DNA from: Mytilus galloprovincialis
Taxonomy: Eukaryota > Mollusca > Bivalvia > Mytilida > Mytilidae
DNA: 64,000 nucleotides
Assembly (NCBI RefSeq): GCF_965363235.1
Contig: NC_134840.1
Coordinates: forward strand, 96,856,416 to 96,920,415
Reading direction: 5' to 3'
Shown here: in pieces, positions 22,200 to 34,883 of the stretch
Position numbering within the stretch: the stretch's first letter is position 1
How the letters are laid out: each line of letters opens with the position of its first letter
Position numbers and translations under genes: made by a program
The notes under the pieces: model-generated
What the model saw: only the letters and a program-made list of their open reading frames with translations
The model's database searches: none
What the model was told of the DNA's origin: nothing

Positions 22200-23407
22200 A
22201 TCTATACTTTAACTGTATTTTTTTTTAATATATGAACTGCAACTGTGGTTTTGGTTGTAGGTGTTGTCTCAAGAGTGAGTTTAATTCCCAAACAAAGACT
22301 TGTAAAAAATGGTACATTTCCTGCTTCTTTGCTTTATAGCATCATGAGCATACAGTAGTTAAAAATGATGTTAAGAACAAGTATGAAATAGGGTATGATT
22401 GCCAATAACTGTTCACCAGAGACCAAATGACAAAGTAAATACATGTAACAACTAAACAAGTTACAACTATAGGTCACTGTATGGTGCCTTCAACAATTAG
22501 CAAAACTGATACTGTATAGTCAACTAATAACAGATTGATTAATGTTCAAAACATTGAAAAGATTTATTTTTTATATAATACAGCAACAAGTTAACCAATG
22601 AATTACAAGCTCCCTACTTAGGACATGCGTCTACAGAATGTGGCAGGGTAAAACATGTTTGCGGGTGCCCAACCCTCCCCTAACCTAAGACAGTGGTGTA
22701 ACCATGGTAACAGCACAATATATTAACAAACTATAAAAACCATCATGAGGCATGTCAGTTACATTTGTAGATACAAATTTAAAGCAGAAAAACAAGGATC
22801 AAAAACACAAATAGGTTGTTGCAAGGTACATCACCTCTGCAAAAATGACACCAAGCCAAGATCTGAGAGTATATTACAGTTAGCTAGTTCAAAGCAAAGA
22901 ACAACTAAGAAAACAAATCATGTGCCTGACTAAATTATCAATCGGTATACACCCAACATCCAATGGATCTAGTGTAAAGACATCATTAACAGTCGAAGAA
23001 AAACATGACCTTTTTCAATGCCAAAATATAGGTACCAACAGATAGTAGAACCATGAATGTGTATATATTATATATATAACAATCATATTAGTTTGGTTTT
23101 AATTTACTCGTAGCAAAAATCAATATTGATTATATACCAATAAAAACAATATTTAAAGATCTTTTTACAGTGTTGAATTGGTATCATTTTAAGAGCATCG
23201 ATAAGTTTACCTTAGTAAGACTGTTACCTTGCAATTGTTAACTACATGTGACACATTTAAAAAGTCTGGTTCAGCTTGTTGGTCTAGTCCCAAGCCAGGT
23301 TCATATTGCATCAGCATGTTATTGTGCTATATGCAGGTCCATCATCAAATCTGTAGGACTGGTACCATCTGAACTGGAGGAAAAATTATTTCTTCTGAGA
23401 GTGATTT
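22200..23407. other. POLE4 3' flank, no gene seen
   Basis: AT-rich sequence with only short frames on both strands. A weak reversed fragment of the 10738-10906 repeat family may lie near 22380-22430. Nothing else I can name. Confidence 0.4.
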
Positions 23408-23956
23408 TTGTCAAGACTGGGACTTAGTTGCAGAAAGCTAAGCATAGGGATAGTAATCAGGCTGTTTAACTAACTTCTTTATAAAGTTTTATGTTTTAAA
23501 AGGTGGAAGACTTGGATTCTTCATGCTTTGTATATAGATCCCAGATACAACAACCAATAGTATTTTGGTGTATGGAAGATTTTAAGGTGTATATGTCCAC
23601 ATGGCAGGTGCATCTGACCTTGACCTCATTTTTATGGTTCAGTGGTTATAGATAAGTTTTTGTGTTTTGGTCTGTTTTCCTTATACTGTATGCAAAAGGT
23701 CTACTGTATTTAGTAAATGAAATGATTGTAAGGTGTACACATGCAACTGGCAGGTGTCATCTGACCTTGACCTCATTTGCATGGTTTAGTAGTCAAAGTT
23801 AAGTTTTTGAGTTTTGGTCTTTTTTTCTTATGCATGTACTTTATGCAATAGTTTAACTATATTTGGTGTATGGAAATATTTTATGATGTACATGTCAGTC
23901 TCGAAGTGTTTATTTGACCTTGACCTCATTCTCATGGTTCATTGCTCAGTGTTAAG

Positions 23957-26053
23957 TTTTTATACGACCGCAAAAATTCTAATTTTTTGGTCGTATATTG
24001 CTATCACGTTGGCGTCGTCGTCGTCGTCGTCGTCGTCGTCCTAATACTTTTAGTTTTCGCACTCTTACTTTTGTAAAAGTAAATAGAAATCAATGAAATT
24101 TTAACACAAGGTTTATGACCACAAAAGGAAGGTTGGGATTGATTTTGGGAGTTTTGGTCCCAACATTTTAGGAATAAGGGGCCAAAAAGGGCCCAAATAA
24201 GCATTTTCTTGGTTTTCGCACTATAACTTTAGTTTAAGTGAATAGAAATCTATGAAATTTTGACACAAGGTTTATGACCACAAAAGGACGGTTGGGATTG
24301 ATTTTTTTAGTTTTGGTTCCAACAGTTTAGGAATAAGGGACCAAAAAAGGGCCCAAATAAGCATTATTCTTGGTTTTCGCACCATAACTTTAGTATAAGT
24401 AAATAGAAATCTATGAAATTTAAACACAAGGTTTATGACCATAAAAGGAAGGTTGGGTTTGATTTTGAGAGTTTTGGTCCCAACAGTTTAGGAATAAGGG
24501 GCCCAAAGGGTCCAAAATTGAATTTTTATGTGATTTCATCAAAAATTAAATAATTGGGGTTCTTTGATATGCCGAATCTAACTATGTATGTAGATTCTTA
24601 ATTTTTGGTCCCGTTTTCAAATTGGTCTACATTAAGGTCCAAAGGGTCCAAAATTAATCTTAGTTTGATTTTAACAAAAATTGAATCCTTGGGGTTCTTT
24701 GATATGCTGAATTTAAAAATGTACTTAGATTTTTAATTATTGGCCTAGTTTTCAAGTTGGTCCAAATGGGGGTCCAAAATTAAACTTTGTTTGATTTCAT
24801 CAAAAATTGAATAAATGGGTTCTTTGTTATGCCAAATCTAACTGTGTATGTAGATTCTTAATTTTTGGTCCAGTTTTCAAATTGGTCTACATTAAGGTCC
24901 AAATGGTCCAAAATTAAACTAAGTTTGATTTTAACAAAAATTAAATTCTTGGGTTTTTTGATATGCTTTATCTAAACATGTACTTTGATTTTTGATTATG
25001 GGCCCAGTTTTCAAGTTGGCCCAAATCAGGATTCCATATCAAGTACGTATTGTGCAATAGCAAGAAATTTTCAATTGCACAGTATTGCACAATAGCAAGA
25101 AATATCTAATTGCACAATATTGTGCAAAAGCAATTAATTTTCAATTGGAGTTATCTTTCTTTGTATAGAATAGTAGTTGATAATATATGTTGGAAATTTG
25201 CCAGACATGACTATGATGTCATTTTCTATTTTTATTTGCCAATAACTTTATGTAAATAACTTCATTGGAAATTTGCCAATATAAAATGTTGCTGATGAAG
25301 CTTTTTTTCCTTATCTTATCTAAAATGTTTTTAGATAATGTATGTTGGACATTTTCCAGACATGACTATGATGTCATTTTCTATTTTTATTTGCCAATAA
25401 CTTTATGTAAATAACTTCATTGGAAATTTGCCAATATAAAATGTTGCTGATGAAGTTTTTTTTATTGTTTTATACAATAAACAATGCATATTCACTTTTA
25501 CTACCAACCAATCTTTACCATTCAGTGATAACAAACACTTTATTTTACATTTTAGAATTTTATGATGTATTTAAAAGTGTAGTTATTGTTGCAAACTCCA
25601 TTAGAAATTTGAATTGATATCAGTTTTGGAAAAGGGAAACTGGGTTGTGAAAAAAAGGGGGGGGGTAAATTTTTCTCATTTCAGATTTCATAAATAAAAA
25701 GAAAATTTCTTCAAACATTTTTTTGAGAGGATTAATATTCAACAGCATAGTGAATTGCTCAAAGGCAAAAAAAAATTTTTAAAGTTCATTAGACCACATT
25801 CATTCTGTGTTAGAAACCATTGCTGTGTCAACTATTTAATTTTAGATTTAAATAAGTTTGAAGAAGAAATCTTTAATTGATTTGTAAAATCTTGACATTT
25901 GTTTTGTGTAAAAAAAACCATGTAATGTCAAAAATTTGATCACAATCCAAATTCAGAGCTGTATCACGCTTGAATGTTTTGTCCATACTTGCCCCAACTG
26001 TTCAGGGTTCGACCTCTGCGGTCGTATAAAGCTGCGCCCTGCGGAGCACCTGG
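23957..26053 (+). mobile_element. Family B repeat, plus copy
   Basis: Begins tttttatacgaccgcaaaaa and ends tgcggtcgtataaagctgcg...cacctggtt, so the tips carry inverted TATACGACCGCA. A GTCGTC microsatellite (24012-24041) is followed by three units of about 120 bases with ttaggaataaggggccaaaa and then alternating units with ggttctttgatatgcc. The second copy is at 34989-41777 in inverted orientation. No coding capacity. Confidence 0.75.
24012..24041. repeat. (GTC)n microsatellite inside family B
   Basis: Ten uninterrupted or nearly uninterrupted gtc/tcg triplets. In the inverted copy the same place (41678-41721) is an imperfect gacgac tract. Confidence 0.85.
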
Positions 26054-26964
26054 TTCTAACTTTAGCTAGTAGATGATTATAATTGTTGTATGTAAGGATT
26101 GTAAGCTGTACATGTCTGCCCTGACCTTGACCTCATTTTCATGGTCCATTGGTCAATGTTTAGTTTTATTGGTTAAGTCGGTTTCTTCGAAACTATAAGC
26201 AATCTAAAGGTCAACTATATTAAGATGTACATGATTTCTTGTTTGGTTTATATGATCTTGAGCTCATTTTTCTTGGATCATGTCAAGTTTATTTTAAAGT
26301 TGTAGAAAAGCTTTATATTTAGAACTATCAACATAATTATATCAATGGGTAATAAAGAAGGCGAAACATTTCAGTGTGTGCACTTTTGTTAGAATTTAGG
26401 ACTGCAGAAAAGAATTTGAAAAAATAAATGAGGTCCAATCAAGTATAGTATAAAACCTGTATACAGTTGATTTTTTTGTGACAATCCAAAGCATAGAGTG
26501 CTTTTATTAATATACCTGAGGACTGTCTTGGATATTTCCAATGCATTCCTCCCATAAAGCATTCTGTTATTCTACCACAGTACCTATACAGGTGATTTTT
26601 TTGTTTGGATACATTTTGAAGTTTTCTCACAATGGTAAAATTTCCTCCTTTTTAACACCCTTCCTTTAATATTTATCCTTTAGTCACAAATTTAGGCAAT
26701 CAATGGAGACATCTGCGCAATGTCAAATTCATCCATTATGTTTTTAAAGTATGATATATATCTGCTAGACAAAGTTTTGGGTACATTTTTATTTTAATAT
26801 TTCTATTACTATAATATCGCTTGTACCTGTATAGACATCCAATTGGTGAAGTTTAAAACTTTTTGAACATATTTCTTTGCAATATTGAATCACATAAACA
26901 ATGAAATTGCTATCTTTGTAAGTTGTATGGCTTTTACTAACCCGTTTTCAAATCAACATATTCA

Positions 26965-27330
26965 AGCATGACGCCAAAAGACCATAGCTCTGCACAAAAT
27001 CATTTGAACTTGATCTGTAAATTGTCATTATAAAACAATAAGCCAAATATCAAATTCAATATCCCCAAGGATGACGAAAAAAAGAGCAAGAAACTAAATA
27101 TTTGAGTGAATTTTTTAAGTTCAAGGACCATAACTCTGCTCAAAATCATCAGACCAGAACAAAATTCGAACTTGATCTGTAACTTGTAATGATATAACAA
27201 TATACGAAATATCAAATCAATATCTGCAAGCAAGAAGTAAAAAAGTGTGGAAAACTGATTTGCCTGACTGACAGATGGACAAACAAACCGACGGAATCCA
27301 AACCTAAAGTCCCCTTCGACAAATCAGTAA
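26965..27330. repeat. Two-unit tandem repeat
   Basis: The phrases gaccata(a/g)ctctgc(a/t)caaaatcat and cgaacttgatctgtaa(c/a)ttg occur twice, at about 26980 and 27127. The tail (gactgacagatggacaaac) is of a kind common in mussel repeats. No ends defined. Confidence 0.5.
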
Positions 27331-28730
27331 TAATCTCCATGGAAATGAGATGTGCCAATGTTAATACAACTGCATACCAAATATGATTGACCTACATTTT
27401 GTGGTTCACCACAAACTAATACATTGTTGATACTGCCGCTGCTGCTAAAGCCGAAAATGCATACCTTTGTCTTGCATTTTGGCTCTGTCAAGCGAGACAT
27501 AATTGGTTTCTCCTCTAGCCCATGACCCTCGACATATTTTAAAATTAAACCTTGTCTAAGTGTAAAGTTGTATTGTTGTTAGGCATATAAAAAATAGACA
27601 ACTTCAAGTAATTAAATCAATATGATTTTATTTCAAGATTAACCATATTAATCTCAGAATGATGCTAAAAAGACTGGCAATGTAGAACAATTTTTTTTCT
27701 CAACATTATGTTTTACAGTTATATATGTAAAGTTGCATGAAAATAAATTCATTACAATTGGCAGAAAATCAGCAGTACAGGCTTATATAGCTCAATTTGG
27801 TGATTTAAGCTCAATTGTGATTACCTCCCTTTGAATTTTTTTAGTAAAAATTTGATTTCTGTCAAACTAAAGCAGAAATAATTTAAGAAAGGCTGAATTT
27901 ATTTCTATTAATTTTTGACTTTTTCGTGAAAACAAAATGCTAACAAAACTTGATAAATGTCAAGCCAGAATTATTGAACCTTTTTGTATAATTAAACACA
28001 GAATATTAAAACAAATACACACAAACCATTGCAAATAAAAACAAATCTAGGATTCAAATGCAAGTAATACTGCTTATTTAAACATTTATATCCTATTCTA
28101 TAATAACTAACAGCAACTTAAATATTGAATACACATGTTGCAACAGCTTCTTTGTCATGTGACACAATAAATACCAAAATCTTTATAACTGAAAAATACT
28201 GTAACACAAAACAATAAATGTACAAAGTATAACATTCAATGACTCTTTAAAAAAAGAAAAATTCAAAACAAAGACTTGTTCACAATGCTTTCATGATAGA
28301 ACTGAATTAAACAATCTACAGGTATACCATATATGAATTTAAAGATGACTTATAAAGTAGCCTTTAGGGATATCCAGATTTATGACCGACCAATTTTCCC
28401 ATATTATTTTTCTATATTCATCTTGATTTAACATACAATAGATTATACAATTACTCTTTTATTACATTAACATTATAAAATATAGGATATGACAGAACAC
28501 AAAATGCATTTAGGTATATCCTATATTTTATATGCTAAATATTTTTTTCAGCTGATTCACACAATAAATATGACTTCCAATGATAAAAAATTCTATTTGG
28601 AGATACCTGCTTGGAGACCATTTATATCATATTACTCATCTACTTTTAAAACTAATAGCAAAATATGGTGTAATAACCTATCAAATAAGTAAAATATGAA
28701 TTATAACACATTCAACCACTCATTAAAATA

Positions 28731-28950
28731 CTGTAATTTCAGAAATTAATGCATGCATTTATTATTGCAATTTTGTCATTTTAGACTAAAATGCAATTTT
28801 AATTTTTGCGATATTAAGAAAAATACTGTTTAATTCATATATATATATATATATTTATAAAATCAAAATATGAATTCAAATTATTGCGATTAAAACCGTC
28901 ACATTTTTGGCAATAATAAAAACATCGCAATAATTTCTGAATTTACAATT
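28731..28950. mobile_element. 220-base MITE with TGTAAWTTCAGAAATTA ends
   Basis: tgtaatttcagaaatta on the left pairs with the reverse complement at the right end, and ttgcgat/atcgcaa occurs in both halves. An (AT)n run sits at 28838-28852. The flanks 28691-28730 and 28954-28996 are themselves near-identical (cattcaaccac), a direct duplication of about 40 bases around the MITE. Confidence 0.6.
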
Positions 28951-29337
28951 AGCAAAATATAAATTAAACACATTCAACCACCCATTTATTAATACAGTGA
29001 GTGGACATAAATATTCTGAAATTATATTTTATTTTCATCTTACATTTTCTATAAAACCTGATGATCAACTTGTAATTTTCCATTCTTCATAATTGCACCA
29101 TTAACAAGGTACTCTTTATCAAAATTTATGTAACAATATTGTTCACTAAACTTCTTTTTTTTTTCAAATTGGCTACCTTGTCTGCAAATCAGATGAGTAT
29201 AAAACTCGAGAAATATATTTCTTGAAAAAATTCTTGTTTGCGATTAACTCTGTGATTATTTTGAGAAAGAAAACAACCATTTTTTACAAAATACAAACAG
29301 ATAATATCTGAATGAATACTTTTGTCCACTGCCTGTA

Positions 29338-29760
29338 TCAAGAATCACATATAAACAAGTTTGTAGTTAGTAATGCATTAGCAGTGAGGAAAGAAGTGTT
29401 TACAGCATTGACACACATGTCTAACTGATCTATCACAATAGTTCTCTTCATCACAGAACTGTTGTAATCTTCTTGTAGTTTTTTATTCACTGGGTTACCT
29501 ATATCCACATAGTCTAAATCTACAAGTTCTGTATTCTCCAAACAATAAATACCACAACTGCAAATTACCTCCCCTTCTTCAGCTTCCTTTGGAACTCTCC
29601 AAAAATGATGGTAGGTACAATCAGTCTTGCCTTCTTCAGAGTCCTTGACAACTGTTTTTGCAATATTCTGTAAACTTTTACAAACCACATCTAATGCTGA
29701 TAATATTGCAGACTTTGAACAATAAAACTCTTCAACAAGACTTGGCATTTCAGACAGCAC
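29338..29760 (-). CDS. MKKS: MKKS exon 6 (terminal)
   Basis: Residues 418-557 and stop. HHFWRVP, CSCGIYCLE and the last 35 residues (VIDQLDMCVNAVNTSFLTAN) align with human GHLWSVQ, CGCGLYNSQ and LDCLTAKLSGLQVAVETAN. The acceptor is TTTTCACAG. Confidence 0.92.
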   Translation of the reverse strand: MLSEMPSLVEEFYCSKSAILSALDVVCKSLQNIAKTVVKDSEEGKTDCTYHHFWRVPKEAEEGEVICSCGIYCLENTELVDLDYVDIGNPVNKKLQEDYNSSVMKRTIVIDQLDMCVNAVNTSFLTANALLTTNLFICDS

Positions 29761-32700
29761 CTGTGAAAACAAAACATATAAAAAAATACAAATGCAAATA
29801 TATAAACATCCACCTTTATTCATATTAATTTTGCCATCCAACAAGGAAAATGTTTTATCAACTTTTAATGATTAAATACTAAATTTATGTATTCTACTTA
29901 TGACACCACCTTAATTCAAACTTGATCTGTGTTTTGTGGTAATAAGCGTTGTGTTCTAGTCTCATTACAATTGGTTGAGAAAAACTAAAGGTAGAGAGAT
30001 ACGACAGGGACACAAAAAGATTTGATACTGATACATTGTACATATTAGGTTGGGTATGAGAAAGTATTGACTATATATCTAGAACACACAGAATTTTTGC
30101 CACAAAAATAAATTAATTATTGATATCGTAGAAAATCTTTGAAAGAAGTAATACTTTTTTCCTGAGATTGAAACATGTCTTCATTTCCCAGCATCCTCCT
30201 CCAGGAAGTACATATGATGAGAAAGCTAATCTCTCCATGGAATGTAGTGCACTTGAACATACTGTCTGAAAAATAAGAGTAATCTATTTTGAAACTATAA
30301 ACAAGAGTGCACACGCTGAAATGTCTCGCCTTCTATAATAATCATTGATATTATGTTGATAGTCCTAAGTATAAAGCTAAGCTTTATTACAACTGTCACA
30401 TAAACTTAACATTAACCAAGATAACTAAACAAAGACCAATGAACCTTGAAAAAGAGGTCCAGGTCAGATGAACCATGCCAGGCAGACAAGTACAGCTAAC
30501 AATGCTTCTATACAACATATATAGTTGACACATTACTTATAGTTTAAGAAAAATGGACCAAAACACAAAAACTTAACACTGTGCAATGAACCGTGAAAAT
30601 GAGGTCACGGTTAAATAAAACCTGCTCGACTGACATAAAGATCATAAAATATTTCCATACACCAAATATAGTTGACCTATGGCATATAGCATTAGATAAA
30701 AAGACTAAAGCTCAAAAACTTAACTTTGACCACTGAACCATGAAAATGAGGTCAAGGTCACATGACATCTGCCCGCTAGACATGTACACTTAACAAGCAT
30801 TCCATACAACAAATATAGTAGACCTATTGCATATGGTATGAGAAAAACAGACCACAACACAAAAATTTAACTGTAACCACTGAACCATGAAAATGAGGTC
30901 AAGGTCAGATGACACCTGCCAGTTGGACATGTACACCTTACAGTCCTTCCATACACCGAATATACTAGCACTATTGCTTATAGTATCTGAGATATGGACT
31001 TGACCACCAAAACTTAACCTTGTTCACTGATCCATGAAATGAGGTCGAGGTCAAGTGAAAACTGTCTGACAGATACGAGGACCTTGCAAGGTACGCACAT
31101 ATCAAATATAGTTGTCCTATTACTTATAATAAGAGAGAATTCAACATTACAAAAAATTTGAACTTTTTTTTCAAGTGGTCACTGAACCATGAAAATGAGG
31201 TCAAGGACATTGGACATGTGACTGACGAAAACTTCGTAACATGAAGTATCTATATACAAAGTATGAAGCATCCAGGTCTTTCACCTTCTAAAATATAAAG
31301 CTTTTAAGAAGTGAGCTAACGCCGCCGCCGTAGCCGCTGCCGCCGGATCACTATCCCTATGTCGAGCTTTCTGCAACAAAAGTTGCAGGCTTGACAAAAA
31401 CTGTTCAGAATTATTGATCTCTATTTCATAGGCAACTACTGAAGACTATTCAATTACAACATACATGGTACCTAGGAAAGGCATTTTTAAAATGGAGAAA
31501 CCACCTGTAGAGGTAAATTAATGTAAATTACACTTACATTTCCATTATGCAAAAACATATATGACACCCAACCTTAGTTGAGATTTTGATGTGCCTTCCC
31601 AGGGTCCAATGTATATTTTTGTGGAACAGCCATTTAAAGATGTCTGCCATCTCCTATGTGTTGTGTAAATATTAACATGTTGTTTTTTTCATTTTTTAAT
31701 CCATATCAAATCATGGATAAATGTCTATTTATAAAAATTGTTTTTAAAAATTCTCAGGTATAACTTTTTCTGGAGTGTGATATATTCAGGTCATTTAGAT
31801 CTGAAGATTTGTTCAGGAAATATTTTAATTTTCTAAAAACATGCCCACTAATTATTGGAGAAAGCTTGCTACAACTCATACTTTCATTAATCCCTTTCTC
31901 AATGATAAAACATTTCAAAAATATTAATGGAATGAAAGTAGATGTGCACCATCAATACATCACCACCACATAAACCAACCTTTAATTCCTGTACCGATTC
32001 TTCATGATCACTGGTTAACATTAATGTTGCTACAGGAGATTCCTGATTCTTCAGGAAAAGATAACTCTTTTTGTTGATAGTTTGATGTTCTATAGAATCT
32101 AGGTGTCCAATATCTGATAATGATACAGTAAAACTTCTCAAAGATTGTGCTCCTGAAATAAACATGGAAAGTTCTGTTTAAAATTAATCTTTTAGAATCT
32201 CTAGTTCAGGCAATCATACATTTGTCATAGGTGCTACTTTAATATTCATAAGTATTGATTTAATACTATAGGCTAGCATGTGGAACAAATATTCAGTGAA
32301 AACTAAAAGTTTAAATTCTCGACACATTGTATTGCAATTCTTTTTATGAAGAAAGTTGTCCTTTTTTTCTTCCTAATCTTTTATCTATATGAGTTTATAC
32401 CTCAAGTTTTTATGTGGTTCATTTTGTTAAATCTTTATATTGTTTTGCAGACTTTTGTTTTGTTTTTCCTCTTTTTCTTTCAAAAGTGTTGTCTACATTT
32501 TATAAACATGTGGTTATTTATTCTATCTTTGCTTATGGTATCTTGCCTAGTTTTGTCTTTTTCGTAAAACATGAAATATTCTACTCATTTATCTAACAAT
32601 TCTACCTAATAATTCTATAGCTGTGAAAGGAAATGTATATATGTCAACTAATGTTAATTAGAAGATACCAACATGGCTGGTAAAGGAAACAACAGTCGAC

Positions 32701-33777
32701 CTTGTTATGTCAAAGTTTGGTCCCAGTTTTTGACACAACCGAATTTGACACAACAAGGTTTGACTGTACTTTGTAATGTGAATGGACCCTTCAGTAAATT
32801 ATCTACCAACCTGTTAATTTCAGTATGAATGGAATCATTTGTGAGCCAAGACGTTCTACAGGTAAAATATTTTGTTTATACAGGTAACTTTTCACTGAAG
32901 GATGAATAACTTTCTGACAGAAAATGACCCCAACATTTAATTCTGCACATCTGTCACAAAATTTCATTATTCTACTTAAAACTGTTTTTTCTTCTGACAA
33001 ATCATTGAAAATTTCATATTCTGCATCCATAATTTCTTCTGTATCACCTGTCATGGAAACGGTTACCACAGCAACAGGGATCTGATTGTTAACTTTCCTT
33101 AAATTATTCATTGCAGTCTGAGGAAGTTGATAACCTTGCAATAGCAATCCTGGATATAATTCAGAATTAGAAACAGGAAGTCCTTCAACTGGAATTATAT
33201 ATATGTTCTCTTCCCAGCTACCAGAATTTCCCTCACAAGGGAGATAATTTGCAAATACTTGAACAAGAAGCTTAGAAAAGTTATCTAAATCATACGGATT
33301 AAGTTTACACAATGGTTTTCTACCAATTATAGTTTTCACAAAATTAGTCATTTGTTTAAGACTGGAAATATCTATATTAATTTTTAATGAATCAGCAGTA
33401 ATGTCTTCAACAATAATTGTTAAAAATCTGTCATATACCTCTGATAAATAAGAATTGGAAACATTAAGATTCATAGACTTAGTCAATAATAAAACAGTTA
33501 ACATAGATACAAAATGTCCTCCATCGGAAAAGTGTTGAAGATGACCTTCAACGGCTGTCACAATGAGTCGAATGACAGGTTTAGACACAGACAATGATTG
33601 TAGCAGACGACAAGAGGTAGAGGTCATGGTCAGATGACCTCCAACAGAATTCTGTACCATCTGGATACATCCTCCGCGACATGATGATGTTATCTTCAGG
33701 AGTAGATTCTGGGCATTGACTATATCAGGACTCACAAGGTTCTGTAATTGTAAAGTTCCAGCTGCTGATTGGTCCAT
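29338..33777 (-). CDS. MKKS: MKKS (BBS6), chaperonin-like Bardet-Biedl protein
   Basis: CDS = complement(join(29338..29760, 30155..30265, 31980..32152, 32811..33777)), 557 residues, frame unbroken, against 570 in human. MKKS is a group II chaperonin relative that, with BBS10 and BBS12, helps CCT assemble the BBSome needed for ciliary traffic. Matching blocks include HFSDGGHF (human SFSDCGLF, at the place of the chaperonin GDGTT nucleotide motif, which is degenerate in both), ELYPGLLLQ, FCQKVIHPSVK (human LCQKVIHPSLK), LPGGGCWE (402-404 GGG) and CSCGIYCLENTEL near the C-terminus. The ATG at 33777 follows an acceptor only six bases upstream (TTTTTATTCTAG at 33784), so its 5' UTR lies in other exons. 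The leader encodes a second protein (see 34663-34883). Confidence 0.93.
30155..30265 (-). CDS. MKKS: MKKS exon 5
   Basis: Residues 381-417 (TVCSSALHSMERLAF, then LPGGGCWEMKTC). It matches human QTALHVLQLTL...LGGGCTETHLA. The acceptor is TTATTTTTCAG; the donor AAA|GTATTA keeps phase 0 but is weak. The exon is shorter than in human between GGGC and the AEAF block. Confidence 0.88.
30302..31400 (+). mobile_element. Family A repeat in MKKS intron
   Basis: A largely intact plus-oriented copy, from caagagtgcacacgctgaaa to the hairpin ctgcaacaaaagttgcag followed by GCTTGACAAAAA. Six units of about 145 bases each hold atgaggtcaaggtca or a variant. GC-rich (cgccgccgccgtagccgc) near the 3' end. In the opposite sense to MKKS. 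Confidence 0.8.
31980..32152 (-). CDS. MKKS: MKKS exon 4
   Basis: Residues 324-380. Completes G|GA (G323) with exon 3 and encodes AQSLRSFTVSLSDIGHLDSI through EELK-like VQELK. Aligns with human [20 protein letters not shown] through DELK. The acceptor is TTTATTTCAG and the donor AAAG|GTTGGT. Confidence 0.92.
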
Positions 33778-33783
33778 AATTAT
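32811..33783 (-). CDS. MKKS: MKKS exon 3 (start codon exon)
   Basis: Coding from ATG at 33777 down to 32811 (residues 1-322). Six untranslated bases (ATAATT) precede the ATG in the same exon. The acceptor is TTTTTATTCTAG and the donor TTAACAG|GTTGGT. It holds the N-terminal equatorial and most of the apical-like region. Confidence 0.93.
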
Positions 33784-33787
33784 CTAG

Positions 33788-34662
33788 AATAAAAACGTGT
33801 AAATTAAACTCTATTAAACAGTGGTTCTTTAAAATGACATCAATGATTCCAGTTAAACTAGAATTTTCTCTTAATTAGACTAGTTTCCTGTCAGAAAAAA
33901 CATTGAAAGTATCTGATTGTGCATGATTTTGAATAAAATTTCAGAAATATTCTTATCCTATATGCTCATATATTCTTAGATACAATATACATTTACACGA
34001 TAAAAAGATATATTTAAACTTTTCAAATAAGCAAATGTTTACAGAAAAAATAGGAAATAACTCTTTCATGACATGCTCTATTTTCATTTTAACATGGGGG
34101 TCACTATATTTGATGACATTTTACACTGAGCATTAGCTTCATTAGAACTTTGGTGGATAGTTGTCTCATAAACATTTATACCACATCTTCTTATTTTTTT
34201 ACAAAGATATGACTAGCTTTTGTAAAAATGAAAGTAAAATGCAAATGTTAAAATTGAAATGGCAATATCTAAACATTTCAAATATGCATAATATTTTAAG
34301 TCGATGGGCCATGAATGAAGGTACAGGGCCAAATTAAAGAAAAACAATAACCTAGTACAAGATTTAATTTTTCTTTCAATATTTTAATAGAAATTTGAAC
34401 GTACATTTGAAAGAGCAGAAGTTATTAGAAACTTGGGAAGATAAAGATATAGGTCTTGACTAGTGATTCAGTAGATAGACTACTAAGACAACTCAGCCCC
34501 ACTTTGCCAAGTGACACAGAGGATGAAATAGACCAATGTGTCAATTTAGCCTCCAAGTTGAACAAGCTAGTGATACAATACATGTAGATGAACTGCTTAG
34601 ACCACTCAACTTCCGAGACCCTTTGGGTAGGTGAAAATAACAAAACTAATTTGAGTAATTAC
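33788..34662 (-). other. Intron between the small-protein exon and MKKS exon 3
   Basis: No coding sequence recognised. A fragment of the 10738-10906 repeat (ttgtctcataaac...ataccacatcttct) lies at about 34153-34195. Confidence 0.5.
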
Positions 34663-34883
34663 CTCATTATTTTTAACTTTCTGATTCTTGTTTCTTTGTT
34701 TTATTTATTTTCTTCATTTGTCTTAGTCTTTCAGCACTTCTCTGTTGTCCAGTGCTCAGTTGCATGTGTTTGTAATAAGCATATGGTAGTGTTATAATGG
34801 AGCCACCACCAACAATCAGAATAAAGGAAAATATTTTGTTCTGATTTGTCCAATTACTCAGCTGCCAGAATGATGCTGAAATC
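34663..34883 (-). CDS. Small single-span membrane protein in the MKKS leader (uMKKS-like)
   Basis: An exon with acceptor TTTTGTTTTACAG and donor AATGAG|GTAATT. Joined to AT from a candidate first exon ending at 45374 it reads a 70-residue protein: ISASFWQLSNWTNQNK, a hydrophobic span (IFSFILIVGGGSIITLPYAY), then a basic, helical tail (LSTGQQRSAERLRQMKKINK). The stop TAA is at 34673-34675, ten bases before the donor, and the next exon starts MKKS, so both frames sit on one mRNA. Vertebrate MKKS transcripts are known to carry upstream frames that make a small mitochondrial membrane protein (uMKKS1, 63 residues); length, topology and position agree. I did not compare sequences directly. A short ATG-AGA-TAA frame also spans the junction just before the MKKS start. 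Confidence 0.7.

Larger units (their letters stand above)
23408..26390 (-). mobile_element. Family A repeat (minus orientation), split by family B
   Basis: Its 3' end (ttgtcaag...gttgcagaaagc) is at 23408 and its 5' end (cagtgtgtgcacttttgtt) at 26390. The body is a series of diverged units of about 150 bases centred on TGACCTTGACCTCATT. The element is cut by the family B insertion 23957-26053. Other copies are at 30302-31400 and 35421-40152. Its 3' hairpin and internal tandem units fit a non-autonomous Helitron-like (HINE/pearl-type) element; that class call is inference. Confidence 0.7.
26391..29337. other. Intergenic region between POLE4/repeats and the MKKS 3' end
   Basis: No conserved coding sequence. 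It holds a two-unit repeat of about 160 bases (26965-27330) and a small MITE (28731-28950). An AATAAA on the minus strand suitable for MKKS is not obvious immediately after its stop. Confidence 0.4.

Noticed and set aside
25985-26015. GGTTCGACC, a B-box-like sequence near the family B end, suggesting a tRNA or SINE promoter
   Set aside because: No A box at the right distance upstream and no cloverleaf; the element has inverted tips instead of a SINE tail.
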